Shown: piece by piece, positions 55,954-64,000 of the stretch
How the letters are laid out: each line of letters opens with the position of its first letter
Position numbering within the stretch: the first letter of the stretch is position 1
Origin: Polaribacter filamentus
GTDB lineage: Bacteria > Bacteroidota > Bacteroidia > Flavobacteriales > Flavobacteriaceae
DNA: 64,000 nt
Direction of reading: 5' to 3'
NCBI RefSeq assembly: GCF_002943715.1
Contig: NZ_MQUA01000004.1
Span: 62,001-126,000, forward strand
Notes under the pieces: generated by a model
What the model was told of the DNA's origin: nothing
Seen by the model: the letters and a program-made list of their open reading frames with translations, nothing else
Databases searched by the model: none
Made by a program: the position numbers and the translations under genes

Positions 55954-56757
55954 ATGAGCAATCTTAAACTCTCTGCTGCGGTAGAAAAAGAGTTAAAAAA
56001 AATTTCTGAAGTTGCAGGCTATTTGTGGCAAAGAGAATGGGCAGAAAGAAATGCCGGAAATATATCCATGAACTTAACTTCTTACTTTAATATCGATGAC
56101 GTAAAAAGTAAAACTAAAAATAGTAAATTCGTTTCATTTGATTTTCCGAAAGGCACAGGTGGATTTATTTTATTTATAACAGGCACAGGGTGTTACTTAA
56201 GAGGTTTAATAGATAACATTGAACACGCTTCATGTATTTTGTACATCAATGAAGACGCCACAGGGTACTCTATTATTTGGGGAGGTAAAAGCGCCAATTT
56301 TGGACCTACTTGCGAGTTAATTTCACATTCAAGTATTCACTTATTTAATAGCATTCACCACCCAGAAAATTTAGCAGTGGTGCACACACATCCTTTGGAA
56401 TTAATTTGTATGAGCCATCATGAATTATTTGACAATGAAGAAGAATTAAACAGACAAATTTGGATGATGTGTCCAGAGGTAAAAGTATTTGTTCCAAAAG
56501 GAATTCACTGTACACCTTACGCTTTATCTAGTACAGCGGAGTTAGCTAAAGTAACTATTGAAGCTTTTAAAACAAGAAATGTTTCACTTTGGGAAAAACA
56601 TGGAGCAACTTCTACAGCACCAGATGTTATGAAAGCGTGGGATTTTTTAGATGTGGCAAACAAAGGTGCAAAAATGTTAATGATGTGTTGGACAGCAGGT
56701 TTTAAACCTGCAGGATTATCTAATGAACAATTAACAGAATTAGAGCAATTTATTTAA
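55954..56757 (+). CDS. Class II aldolase, RhaD-like (putative L-fuculose-1-phosphate aldolase)
   Basis: This 267-residue zinc aldolase has REWAERNAGNISMNL near residue 30, FITGTGCYLRG, VVHTHPLELICMSH (HxH zinc ligands, near residue 147) and ALWEKHGAT-type SLWEKHGATSTAPD. The length and the WAERNAGN segment fit rhamnulose-1-phosphate aldolase (RhaD) rather than the shorter FucA. Context with L-fucose isomerase suggests fuculose-1-phosphate as substrate, giving DHAP and L-lactaldehyde. Confidence 0.85.
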   Translation: MSNLKLSAAVEKELKKISEVAGYLWQREWAERNAGNISMNLTSYFNIDDVKSKTKNSKFVSFDFPKGTGGFILFITGTGCYLRGLIDNIEHASCILYINEDATGYSIIWGGKSANFGPTCELISHSSIHLFNSIHHPENLAVVHTHPLELICMSHHELFDNEEELNRQIWMMCPEVKVFVPKGIHCTPYALSSTAELAKVTIEAFKTRNVSLWEKHGATSTAPDVMKAWDFLDVANKGAKMLMMCWTAGFKPAGLSNEQLTELEQFI

Positions 56758-56775
56758 TAGAAAAAAATAAAGTTT

Positions 56776-58563
56776 ATGAACAGACTTATAGGTAGATTAC
56801 CAAAAGTAGGAATTCGTCCAGTAATTGATGGACGTGAAGCAGGTGTTAGAGAATCATTGGAAGACCAATGTATGGATATGGCTAGAGCTGCTGCCAAATT
56901 AATAGAAGAAACATTACGTTTTCCTAGTGGAGAAAAAGTAGAATGTGTCATTGCAGATACCACAATTGGTGGAGTTGCAGATGCTGCTGCTTGCGCAGAT
57001 AAATTTAAAAGAGAAGGTGTGGAAGTTTCTTTAACGGTAACTCCTTGTTGGTGCTACGGAACCGAAGTTATGGACACAGACCCATTATTGCCAAAAGCGG
57101 TTTGGGGTTTTAATGGAACAGAAAGACCAGGTGCAGTTTATTTGGCTGCAGCTTTAGCAGGATATTCTCAAAAAGGATTGCCAGCTTTTGGAATTTATGG
57201 CAAAGAAGTTCAAGATGCTGGAGATATGAGTATTCCTGCAGATGTTGAAGAAAAATTATTACGTTTCACAAAAGCAGCGTTAGCAGTTGCTCAAATGAAT
57301 GGTAAGTCATATTTATCAATAGGTTACAGTTCTATGGGAATTTCTGGTTCTATGGTAGATGTTAATTTTTTACAGGATTATTTTGGGATTAGAGCAGAAT
57401 TTGTAGAATCTATTGAATTGTTGCGAAGAATAGATGAAGGCATTTATGATAAAGATGAATTTGAAAAAGCATTAGCATGGACCAAGGAAAACTGCAAAGA
57501 AGGTAAAGACTATAACAATCCTGAAGCTCAAAAATCTGCTGAAGTAAAAGAAAAAGAATGGGAAAAAGTGGTTAAAATGACGCTTATTTGTCGTGATTTA
57601 ATGATTGGAAATTCTAAATTAAAAAAACTAGGTTTTGGTGAAGAATCTAAAGGACGTAATGCAATAATAGGAGGTTTCCAAGGGCAACGCCAATGGACAG
57701 ATTACCAACCAAATGCCGATTTTACGGAATCTATTTTAAACTCATCTTTTGATTGGAACGGCATTCGTCAAGCCTTTGTTTTTGCAACAGAAAACGATTG
57801 TTTAAACGCTGTATCTATGTTGTTTGGGCATTTATTAACCAATACAGCCCAAATATTCTCGGATGTAAGAACGTATTGGAGTCCAGAATCTGTTGAACGT
57901 GTCACAGGAAAAAAATTAACAGGCATTGCTAAAGATGGTATCATTCATTTAATCAATTCTGGTTCTACCACATTAGATGCTACGGCACAACAATCTGATG
58001 CTAAAGGCAATCCAACTATGAAACCATATTGGGATATCACTGAAGATGAAGTTCAAAAATGTTTAGCCAATACAAAATGGCCAGCTGCCATTGGTGAATA
58101 TTTTAGAGGTGGTGGTTTTTCATCTCAATTTAAAACCAAGGGTACCATGCCATTAACCATGTGCAGAATAAATCTTGTGAAAGGCATAGGCCCTGTATTG
58201 CAACTTGTTGAAGGATGGTCTGTAGAATTGCCAGAAGACATTCATACCATTTTAGACGAAAGAACAAACCCTACATGGCCAACAACATGGTTTGTGCCAA
58301 GACTAACTGGCCAAGGATTCTTTAAAGATGTGTATACGGTAATGGCGCAATGGGGAGCAAACCATGGTGCAATTTCTCACGGACATATTGGTGCCGATTT
58401 AATTTCATTAGCTTCAATTTTAAGAATTCCTGTAAACATGCATAATGTGTCTGATGAAGATGTTTTCCGTCCAAGCGCATGGTCTGCTTTTGGAGAAAAT
58501 TTGGAATCTGCAGATTATAGAGCGTGTGCTACATATGGTCCACTTTACGGATTTAAACAGTAA
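56776..58563 (+). CDS. fucI: L-fucose isomerase
   Basis: This 595-residue protein is near the family length of 591. It starts [20 protein letters not shown] and includes [33 protein letters not shown] and ITENDCLN-like [16 protein letters not shown]. It converts L-fucose to L-fuculose. The ATG is 18 bp after the aldolase stop. Confidence 0.93.
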   Translation: MNRLIGRLPKVGIRPVIDGREAGVRESLEDQCMDMARAAAKLIEETLRFPSGEKVECVIADTTIGGVADAAACADKFKREGVEVSLTVTPCWCYGTEVMDTDPLLPKAVWGFNGTERPGAVYLAAALAGYSQKGLPAFGIYGKEVQDAGDMSIPADVEEKLLRFTKAALAVAQMNGKSYLSIGYSSMGISGSMVDVNFLQDYFGIRAEFVESIELLRRIDEGIYDKDEFEKALAWTKENCKEGKDYNNPEAQKSAEVKEKEWEKVVKMTLICRDLMIGNSKLKKLGFGEESKGRNAIIGGFQGQRQWTDYQPNADFTESILNSSFDWNGIRQAFVFATENDCLNAVSMLFGHLLTNTAQIFSDVRTYWSPESVERVTGKKLTGIAKDGIIHLINSGSTTLDATAQQSDAKGNPTMKPYWDITEDEVQKCLANTKWPAAIGEYFRGGGFSSQFKTKGTMPLTMCRINLVKGIGPVLQLVEGWSVELPEDIHTILDERTNPTWPTTWFVPRLTGQGFFKDVYTVMAQWGANHGAISHGHIGADLISLASILRIPVNMHNVSDEDVFRPSAWSAFGENLESADYRACATYGPLYGFKQ

Positions 58564-58719
58564 AACATTATTATAGATTAGGATCAATGGAAGTTTTTGT
58601 TTGAGTTATCTTTTTATTGTTATTTAAATTCTTTTTTATAATAGCTTGATTTAGTTTTCCCTTAAATTGTTGTAAAACATAGAAAGGGAAGACTTTATCT
58701 TATCAATTTTTTTTAAGAA

Positions 58720-60033
58720 ATGCAAAAAGTAATCGCTGTTTTTGATATTGGAAAAACCAATAAAAAGATATTTTTATTCAATAAGGATTTTGAGGTTGTA
58801 TATACAAACTCCATTCGTTTTGAAGAAGTTTTAGATGATGATAATTACCCTTGTGATGATATAGAATCTATTGAAGCCTGGATAAAAAATGAAATTAAAA
58901 CCATTCAAAAAAATAATGAATTTACCATAAAAGCCATTAACTTTTCTACTCATGGTGCTACTTTGGTCTATTTAGATAAAGAAGGTAATAGAATTACACC
59001 GCTTTATAATTACTTAAAACCATTGTATTTTGACTTCACACCATTTTACAATGCTCATGGTGGCATTGAAGAATTTTCCAGAAAAACAGCTTCGCCAGCA
59101 TATGGAATGTTAAATGCCGGTTTACAAATGTATTGGTTGAAAAACAAAAAATCACATTTTTGGAAATCTGTAGCCTTCATTTTACATTACCCACAATATC
59201 TAAGTTATTTATTTACAAATAAAGTAACGGCCGATTTCACATCGATTGGTGCTCATACGGCTACTTGGGACTTTGATACTATGAATTACCATAGTTGGTT
59301 GGCCGAAGAAAATATTAGTTTACCCGAACCATCAAACGGGAAGGAAGCTATAATTGCGAATGTTAATGGTGAAGCTATCGCAATAGGTTCTGGTTTACAC
59401 GATAGTTCTTCTTCAATAATACCATTGTTAAAAATAAATCATGGAAATGAGTTTATTTTGTTGTCTACAGGAACTTGGATTATCTGTATGAACCCATTCA
59501 GCAGGGAAACCTTAACATCTTATCAATTAAAAAATGATGTTCTTTGTTTTATGACACCAGATAAAAAACAAATAAAATCATCTATGCAATTTTTAGGACG
59601 TATTCATGAAGTTAATGCCATAGCTTTAAGCAAATACTTTGGCGTTGAAAAAAACCATTATTTAGAATTAAAGTTGAATAAAAAAAATTGCTCAGATATT
59701 TTATCGAAAAGTGAGTCAATATTTCTATCAAATACTAATGCTGAAGGTTTTAAAGGCAATTTAGAGAAGCTTGACAACTTTAAAAGTTATGAACTCGCCT
59801 ATTATCAGCTTATTTTTGAGATTACAGAACGTGTTCATCAAGGCATGCATTGTATTTTAGATTCTAAAAATAATCTAAAGAATGTTTACATATCTGGTGG
59901 CTTCAATAAAAATGTTATTTTTATTGAATATCTGCGTCAAATGATGCCAAAACAAAACATTCAATTTCCAGAAGGAAAAAATGCCAGTGCTTTAGGCGCT
60001 GCTTTGTTAATGAAAGATTATTTAAAAGAGTAA
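58720..60033 (+). CDS. FGGY-family carbohydrate kinase (putative L-fuculokinase)
   Basis: This 437-residue protein has an N-terminal AVFDIGKTNKKIFLF phosphate loop, LLSTGTWIICM near residue 250 and a C-terminal YISGGFNKN, all typical of FGGY kinases. Between fucI and a FucU-type mutarotase it should phosphorylate L-fuculose. It resembles rhamnulokinase-type proteins as well, so the sugar is inferred from context. Confidence 0.86.
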   Translation: MQKVIAVFDIGKTNKKIFLFNKDFEVVYTNSIRFEEVLDDDNYPCDDIESIEAWIKNEIKTIQKNNEFTIKAINFSTHGATLVYLDKEGNRITPLYNYLKPLYFDFTPFYNAHGGIEEFSRKTASPAYGMLNAGLQMYWLKNKKSHFWKSVAFILHYPQYLSYLFTNKVTADFTSIGAHTATWDFDTMNYHSWLAEENISLPEPSNGKEAIIANVNGEAIAIGSGLHDSSSSIIPLLKINHGNEFILLSTGTWIICMNPFSRETLTSYQLKNDVLCFMTPDKKQIKSSMQFLGRIHEVNAIALSKYFGVEKNHYLELKLNKKNCSDILSKSESIFLSNTNAEGFKGNLEKLDNFKSYELAYYQLIFEITERVHQGMHCILDSKNNLKNVYISGGFNKNVIFIEYLRQMMPKQNIQFPEGKNASALGAALLMKDYLKE

Positions 60034-60056
60034 AAAACCATATAAAATAAGTTATA

Positions 60057-60491
60057 ATGTTAAAAGGTATATCCCCATTAGTTAGCCCAGAATTATTAAA
60101 AGTTTTATCCGAGATGGGCCATGGGGACGAAATTGTTTTTTCGGATGCACATTTTCCTGCAAAATCATTTAATGCTAATGTATTGCGCTTAGATGGTGTT
60201 AAGATTTCGGAATTACTATTAGGTGTTTTACCCTTATTTGAACTTGATAGCTATGACCCTGCTCCACTAATAATGATGGCAGCTGTTGAAGGTGACACCT
60301 TAGATCCTGCGGTTAAAGAAAGCTATTTAAAAAGTATACGCAAAATCTACCCAAATTATTCCCCTATAATAAATATAGACCGCAATACCTTTTATGAAAG
60401 AGCGACCAAAGCTTTTGCAATAGTCGTTACTGGAGAAACAGTTAAATATGGTAATATTATATTAAAAAAAGGTGTAACACCTATTTCTTGA
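60057..60491 (+). CDS. fucU: RbsD/FucU family mutarotase (probable L-fucose mutarotase)
   Basis: This 144-residue protein starts [20 protein letters not shown] and has [17 protein letters not shown], the RbsD/FucU catalytic region with conserved His and Asp. It interconverts L-fucose anomers. It ends the fuc operon. 60492-60840 contains no gene, only the 38-bp element below. Confidence 0.92.
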   Translation: MLKGISPLVSPELLKVLSEMGHGDEIVFSDAHFPAKSFNANVLRLDGVKISELLLGVLPLFELDSYDPAPLIMMAAVEGDTLDPAVKESYLKSIRKIYPNYSPIINIDRNTFYERATKAFAIVVTGETVKYGNIILKKGVTPIS

Positions 60492-60704
60492 AAATAATAA
60501 TAGAATATTTAATGGTATATAAAAAAATCAATTTGCGAAGTAGAGAGAATTTCAGTAAACCAAAATTATAATTAACTAACTACTGATATTTATAAATTTA
60601 AATCCATTTTATCCAAATATTGATACAATTTAGGACATAGCGTTATGAATTTTTATAATAAAACATAAAAGTCATTATCTATTGTTCTAATTATTAAATA
60701 TTTG

Positions 60705-60742
60705 AATTATACATAAAATAACCTGTTTTAAATATCTCATTA
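60705..60742 (+). promoter_or_regulatory. 38-bp element shared with the fuc operon promoter (copy 2)
   Basis: AATTATACATAAAATAACCT continues as GTTTTAAATATCTCATTA, a gapless match to 55871-55908. It lies 98 bp before the SusC-like start at 60841, so both loci may answer the same regulator. Confidence 0.65.
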
Positions 60743-60840
60743 TAATTCATATTTTCATTAATTTGTAAATAGAACGACTTAATTCATGTAAATCTAAATA
60801 TTGCAAAACAAAAGAATTAATAATATTAAACAAATTAATT

Positions 60841-61535
60841 ATGAATTTAAAATTATCTTTTCTCGATTTAAAAAAGCAATGGCTTATCCTAATATTGCTA
60901 TTTGGTTTCTTTCAATTTTCATATTCTAATGATTTAACGTCTAAAAAATTAAGGCAGCAAAAAGATGTTCATGGTACCATAACAGATAGTAATAATGTGT
61001 CACATTGGACTCCAAAAGATCAACAACAATATACACATAGAGCTAATTATGTTTTTAATGGGCAAAAAGCTGATATATATGAAGGAGGGCATCATATACC
61101 ATACATTGCAAAATGGCCTACAAAAATAAAGCCAGGTTCAAGTTCAAATCAGATTATGTGTACAACGGATCTTTTAGCAACGCTTTCTGGTATCACAGGG
61201 AAGTCATTAACAAAAGGTGCAAGAGAAGACAGTTATAATATGCTTCTGCTTATTTGAGTACCAATAATAATCAACAAATTCGCGATTATACCGTTCATCA
61301 TTCATTAAATGGTTTTTTCTCCATCCGAAAAGGAAAATGGAAATTAACTACACAATTAGGATCTGGGGGCTTTAGTATACCTTCTGAAATATCTGTAGAA
61401 ACAGTACAAACAATGGGGACTTTATTTGACATGAAAAACGATATTGAATAAATAAATAATCTATATAACGCAAATCCTAAAATTGTTAAGGAACTAACTA
61501 GTATACTAAATGAAGTGAAATTAACCAAGGACTAA
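60841..61535 (+). pseudogene. Chimera: SusC/TonB-receptor N-terminus joined to a sulfatase C-terminus
   Basis: The first about 50 residues (FLDLKKQWLILILLFGFFQ, KKLRQQKDVHGTITDSNN) are the signal and plug entry of a SusC-type TonB receptor. Near 60995 the sequence changes to HWTPKDQQQYTHRANYVFNG, QKADIYEGGHHIPYIAKWP and TDLLATLSGITGK, the C-terminal part of an S1 arylsulfatase. The frame stops at 61257 (MLLLI). A missing C there would continue as MLPAYLSTNNNQQIRDYTV. A further in-frame stop follows at 61449-61451 (NDIE*), then INNLYNANPKIVKELTSIL to 61535. Both donors are truncated, so this is a recombination or deletion scar. Confidence 0.78.
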
Positions 61536-61618
61536 ATTTGATATTCTAAAAATAGAAACATTAATTAATAAATAATTTAATATTAGCAAATATACAAAAC
61601 TTACTAAAAATAAATAGT

Positions 61619-62954
61619 TTGAAGAATAGAATAATTATACTTTTCAGCATCATTTCATTCCTTAGTTATACCAAGGAAAAAAGCAATCAGGACTTGAGAC
61701 CGAACTTCGTAATCATAATGGCGGATGATTTGGGTTATGGAGATTTATCTTGTTACAATAGTGCTTCAAGTATTCATACTCCTAATTTAGATTTATTAGT
61801 AGCAGAAGGTATGATGTTTACAGATTTTCATTCTAATGGTAGCATTTGTAGCCCAACACGAGCAGCATTGATGACAGGGAAATACCAGCAGCGTACAGGT
61901 GTAGAGGGTGTGATTACTGCCAAAACACATAGGGATGTTGGATTAAGTTTAAGTGAAATTACAATAGCCGAGGAATTTAAGAGGCAGAATTACAACTGCG
62001 GAATGTTCGGAAAATGGCACTTGGGTTACTCGAAAAAGCACAACCCTATATTACAAGGGTTTGATACGTTTGAAGGATTTGTTAGTGGTAATATTGATTA
62101 CCACGCTCACATTGACCAAGAAGGCTATCTTGACTGGTGGAAAGGGACTGAAATTCACAACGTAAAAGGGTATACAACCGATTTAATCACAGAAAATGGA
62201 GTAAAATACATCACGGAAAATAATCCTAAAAAAACAGGTAAGCCTTTCTTCTTATATCTAGCACATGAGGCGCCTCATTATCCCTATCAAAAACGAATTG
62301 ATAAAATTTTAAGAGAAGTTGGTATCAGGGGCGGAACATCTGTTAATAAAGATAGTATCCGATCTATCTATAAGGAAATGGTCGAAGTAATGGATGAAGG
62401 AATAGGTAAAATAATACAAACTCTTAAAGAAACAGGGCAGTATAATAATACAGTGCTAATTTTCTTATCTGATAACGGATCCAGTAAATATGGAAGTAAT
62501 GGCGGTTTAAGAGGGTTTAAAGGGGGCTTATGAAGGAGGGAGCCGTGTCCCTGCTATCATAAGTTACCCAAATAAGATAAAAAAAGGAGTGGTTAATAAC
62601 CAAACTATACTTACAATGGATATTTTACCGACACTTCTTGATTTTATTGGTAAAAAGCCTAAAGGGGAAAACATAGATGGAATAAGTATAAAAAATAATT
62701 TATTACATCAAACTAACTTACCCAAAAGAGATGTGTTTTTCTCTTTTAAAAATCGCAGTTTTATAAGAAGTGGAAAGTGGAAAATGATTAGTATAAAAAA
62801 TCAGGATAGATTTGAACTTTATGATTTATCTATTGATGTTAAAGAAAGTAATGACGTTTCGTTAGATAATGAGGATTTAATAAATGGGTTTAAGTCGAAA
62901 CTAATATCGTGGGAAAAAGAAGTAAGAAAAGAGGTGGATATCATATCGAAATAG
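61619..62954 (+). pseudogene. Arylsulfatase (S1 family), frameshifted
   Basis: A TTG at 61619 starts a signal sequence (MKNRIIILFSIISFLS). The sulfatase domain then has VIIMADDLGYGDLSCYN and the formylglycine motif CSPTR (NGSICSPTRAALMTGKYQ), with MFGKWHLGY and VLIFLSDNGSSK. The frame stops at 62533 after RGFKGGL. Removing one G from the G5 run at 62522-62526 gives KGAYEGGSRVPAIIS and continues (MDILPTLLDFIG) to 62954. It would desulfate an algal sulfated glycan. It may be a sequencing error or a real inactivation. Confidence 0.82.
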
Positions 62955-63081
62955 ATCTGCTTTAATAAAAAACTGAGACTGTAAAATAAAGGATCATGAT
63001 TAAAAGTTGTGTGAATTAATAACTACTTTATTAATGAGGTAAAGTAAAGAACAACGTTGCCAAATATTAAATAAATGAATA

Positions 63082-64000
63082 ATGAAAGAAATAAAACAAA
63101 GTAATATGAGTTTTAGAATGATGATTCAATCGTTAATAATAGTTTTCTTTTTATCAGCATGTAATAAAGATAATCATGATGGCAAAAATCCGGACAATAA
63201 TTTGTGGTATCAACAACCCGCTCAATCCTGGTTTGAAGCTTTACCCCTTGGAAATGGAAAAATTGGAGCCATGGTTCACGGGACTCCCGAAAAAGAAAAG
63301 CTTCAGTTAAATGAAGAAACTCTGTGGGCAGGTTACCCAGAGGAACCAATACCTGCCAATGCAAAGAAACATTATGCCAAATTTCAGCAACTTAGCTTAG
63401 AGGGTAAATTTGATCAAGCCAATGATTATGCTATGGAAAATCTTGCAATTTCTCCTACCGGCATAAGATCTTATCAGACACTGGGGATTTATTTATATCT
63501 TTTGATAAGCACCTTGATGTTGATGATTATAGACGAAACCTTAACCTTCAAACAGGTATTAACACGACACAATATACCATCAATGGCAAAAGGTTTATCA
63601 GAGAATCCTTTGTTTCTGTTGAGTACAACACTTTGTTCTATCATTTTAAAAGCCTGGATAATGAAACGGTTAGAAGTAAAATAAGTTTTGAAAGACCAAA
63701 AGATATTACCCAGCACCTTAATAACAATACACTAATTATAGATGGGCAGATTTTCGATGATGCCGAAGGCTATGATGACAATCCGGGAGGATCTGGCAAA
63801 GCAGGCTATCATATGAAGTTTGCTGCAAATATTTATGTAAAAAACACCTCAGGTGAGCTCAAATCAAAAGGGAATGAATTCATTATTAAGAATTCTGACG
63901 AATTTACAGTGATGCTAACAGCGGCTACCGACTACAATATAGATAGAATGAACTTTGATCGGCATATCAAGCCGTTAGATATTTGCGAACAGACAATTAA
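63082..64000 (+). pseudogene. GH95 family alpha-L-fucosidase-like, frameshifted and cut by window edge
   Basis: The start MKEIKQSNMSFRMMIQSLII is followed by FFLSACNKD, a lipobox. LWYQQPAQSWFEALPLGNGK and MVHGTPEKEKLQLNEETLWAG are the GH95 N-terminal domain. The frame leaves homology after SYQTLG. One extra G in the G4 run at 63483-63486 restores DLFISFDKHLDVDDYRRNL, and that frame is open to the window end. GH95 enzymes remove alpha-1,2-fucose or related residues, consistent with feeding the fuc operon. Confidence 0.8.

Overview
The window looks like a chromosome segment of a marine member of the Flavobacteriaceae (Bacteroidota). The evidence is the AT-rich sequence, Bacteroidota promoter elements (TAnnTTTG with an upstream TTG), type IX secretion C-terminal sorting domains, FISUMP and SusC-type surface proteins, and algal sugar (fucose, uronate, sulfatase) catabolism.

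Positions 1-26265 form a dense methionine/cysteine block. metK (leftward, cut by the window) and metY (rightward) diverge, and each has its own SAM riboswitch class: a probable SAM-II for metK and SAM-I for metY. Then follow a three-domain MetX-aspartokinase-homoserine dehydrogenase fusion, a second transsulfuration enzyme, an Rrf2 regulator and a PagL-like barrel protein. The assimilatory sulfate pathway comes next (DUF2061, cysH, cysD, cysN, a siroheme sulfite reductase with a HEPN-like tail, two siroheme synthesis genes, ferredoxin reductase, ferredoxin, serine acetyltransferase, cysteine synthase). A second SAM-I riboswitch precedes a split metH (two genes with a four-helix-bundle gene between). 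A structured intergenic RNA element precedes metF, then trxA, a DUF58 gene and tRNA-Asp. Together these genes take sulfate to sulfide, cysteine, homocysteine, methionine and SAM, with SAM feeding back through riboswitches.

From tRNA-Asp onward the DNA is accessory. 26427-28064 holds three noncoding tandem copies of a unit of about 410 bp. 28065-32573 encodes leftward secreted surface proteins. 33376-39660 is an integron-like gene cassette array without an integrase in view: leftward cassette genes (two esterases, one broken; a MarR regulator plus an amidohydrolase) are separated by attC-like sites. Two attC-like sites are each interrupted by an ORF-less 596-nt group II intron (class C-attC type) in the opposite orientation. 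Remnants of IS3, IS110 and IS1595 elements and a whole IS5-family element flank the array.

41841-47578 is a LacI-controlled uronate/KDG catabolic operon (kdgK, a PPi-type phosphofructokinase homologue, eda, uxaC). A scar with a truncated oxidoreductase and a GH97 fragment follows, then an intact IS4-family element with a 9-bp target duplication. 50278-60491 is an L-fucose catabolic cluster (FMN-dependent dehydrogenase, permease, aldehyde dehydrogenase, AraC regulator, aldolase, isomerase, kinase, mutarotase). 60841-64000 carries a SusC::sulfatase chimera, a frameshifted sulfatase and a frameshifted GH95 fucosidase, suggesting a decaying or misassembled sulfated-fucan locus. Several frameshifts fall in or near short homopolymers and could be sequencing errors.
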